Shown here: piece after piece, positions 5,828 through 6,759 of the stretch
Layout: every line of letters starts with the position of its first letter
Position numbering within the stretch: the stretch's first letter is position 1
NCBI GenBank assembly: GCA_016302625.1
Contig: JAEDNG010000045.1
Location: 1-6,759, forward strand
DNA length: 6,759 nt
Direction of reading: 5' to 3'
DNA from: Clostridiaceae bacterium
GTDB taxonomy: Bacteria > Bacillota > Clostridia > Oscillospirales > Acutalibacteraceae
Translations under genes and position numbers: made by a program
Notes under the pieces: model-generated
The model's database searches: none
Told to the model about the DNA's origin: nothing
The model's input: the letters and a program-made list of their open reading frames with translations, nothing else

Positions 5828-6759
5828 TTACATTCTGTTTTTCTGAAAGCCTGTTGGCAAAATGTAAGCATTAAGCTTAAGCTTATCCGAAACCGCGCGA
5901 TAGGTTTGGTCTAATTCGGGACCGCAGCTGTTTGAGCCTATGCCGCTCATTGCGCCGTCGAGGCAGAGGATAACCTCATCCTCTTTTTTCAGCTCGAAAT
6001 TATGCGCAGTGCGCTCAAGCTCCTCCTGCGTATAGTGAGAGGCGTTGAAAGAAAACGGTGTTCCCGCAATGATTTTAATGCCTGACGCTTTTTCATCCGT
6101 GAGAGTAAGTGAGCGGCAATTATAATGGCTTCCGTTTTCTTGCGGGCGCAGGTAATCCTCGAATAAATCATCTATCTTTGCATTAAATCTGCCTAAATAC
6201 GAGGCATGGTGCTTATCACAATAACTCTCAAAAGGTCCGGTGCCATAGTATTCAACATTGTCAAGCGCTTTTGTTAAAAACAGCCGCAAGCCGAACCTCG
6301 GCAAGAACGGATGATGCTCGGGCAAAGTGCCGTCAAGCTGTATTTCAATACGTCCGCTGCCATCGATATTATAGACGGCGGTGATTTCGGCAATATTTTC
6401 AAGCAGTACAGCGCCAAGTACCAAACGACATACAATTTGCACACCGTCTGTCGTGCGTGTGAAATCAACTTTTCTTACACGGGGGATTGCACGGTCGTAC
6501 CCCCAGCTGCGCCAGTTGTCCTTAATATATCTGTCATTATCGGTTGGAGCGCGCCAGATATTATATTCTGTAGGTCGCGAGAGCAACTCTTTATCGCCAA
6601 ATGAAATTGATTTCCAAACTCCGTTACGCAATGAGAAAACATGACGAAAATTCTCTCCCTCTACTATCAGCTCCTTGCTATCGGTGCGAGTGTTGATTTC
6701 TCCATTTACAGCCTTCGGAACAGACGGCAGCTCTTCTCTTATCATCAAGCAGTCAAATC
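5828..6759 (-). CDS. lacZ: Beta-galactosidase, glycoside hydrolase family 2, C-terminal part (partial)
   Basis: The visible 309 residues are the C-terminal end of a LacZ-type family 2 beta-galactosidase, which normally has about 1,000 residues and hydrolyses terminal beta-galactosides such as lactose. The reading frame is open to the right edge, so the start, the sugar-binding and jelly-roll domains and the TIM-barrel catalytic glutamates lie outside the window. The visible part contains the linker Ig-like strand region and the beta-galactosidase small-chain domain: WRAPTDND (6533-6556), YYGTGPFESY (6221-6250), RPQENGSH (6125-6148) and GIGSNSCGPELDQTYR near the end (from 5944). The position where E. 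coli LacZ has Trp999 carries the GSNSCGP form seen in many relatives from Firmicutes and Bacteroidetes. An internal TTG/ATG near 6745-6748 is not a real start, because family similarity continues through it. The lacZ symbol rests on domain type; an EbgA-like enzyme is possible. I see no strong terminator after the TAA at 5828. Confidence 0.9.
   Translation of the reverse strand, partial: FDCLMIREELPSVPKAVNGEINTRTDSKELIVEGENFRHVFSLRNGVWKSISFGDKELLSRPTEYNIWRAPTDNDRYIKDNWRSWGYDRAIPRVRKVDFTRTTDGVQIVCRLVLGAVLLENIAEITAVYNIDGSGRIEIQLDGTLPEHHPFLPRFGLRLFLTKALDNVEYYGTGPFESYCDKHHASYLGRFNAKIDDLFEDYLRPQENGSHYNCRSLTLTDEKASGIKIIAGTPFSFNASHYTQEELERTAHNFELKKEDEVILCLDGAMSGIGSNSCGPELDQTYRAVSDKLKLNAYILPTGFQKNRM

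Noticed and set aside
1..6759. CRISPR arrays, tRNA or rRNA genes, and phage genes
   Set aside because: No regularly spaced repeats, tRNA-like folds, rRNA stretches or phage-type proteins were recognised on either strand.

Overview
The window looks like a chromosomal segment of a low-to-mid GC, Gram-positive anaerobe of the class Clostridia. This is an inference from three things: strong sigma-A-type promoters with AGGAG-type ribosome binding sites; a lipoprotein plus an ECF transporter S component under a cobalamin riboswitch; and a PAS-HisKA-HATPase-REC-REC kinase with the 'TAFCSKP' receiver signature familiar from clostridial hybrid kinases. The genus cannot be named from this sequence.

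Layout. Bases 1-197 are non-coding. They carry a good promoter for trxB (thioredoxin reductase, 198-1118, plus strand) and a weaker possible promoter pointing left out of the window. All other genes are on the minus strand. A two-gene phosphorelay operon comes first in transcription order as a soluble hybrid histidine kinase (4077-1501) and then a stand-alone HPt protein (1486-1115), driven by a near-consensus promoter at 4121-4149. The HPt and trxB genes converge so tightly that their stop codons overlap, leaving no room for a terminator. A perfect 16-bp inverted repeat at 4225-4264 separates the phosphorelay operon from the next unit.

That next unit reads right to left: a consensus promoter (5481-5509), a cobalamin riboswitch (about 5308-5476), a lipoprotein with a DUF4430/transcobalamin-C-like domain (5242-4784), and an ECF-type S component (4781-4263) whose start lies 2 nt past the lipoprotein stop. 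Together these suggest a B12-repressed corrinoid capture and uptake module: a surface lipoprotein, a membrane S component, and an ECF energising module encoded elsewhere. This is the most interesting part of the window.

Bases 5487-5827 hold no intact gene. They contain a decayed fragment of an IS256/Mutator-type transposase (5600-5764, minus) that keeps recognisable family motifs but is broken by three in-frame stops. The right edge (5828-6759) is the C-terminal part of a LacZ-type family 2 beta-galactosidase whose start lies beyond the window.
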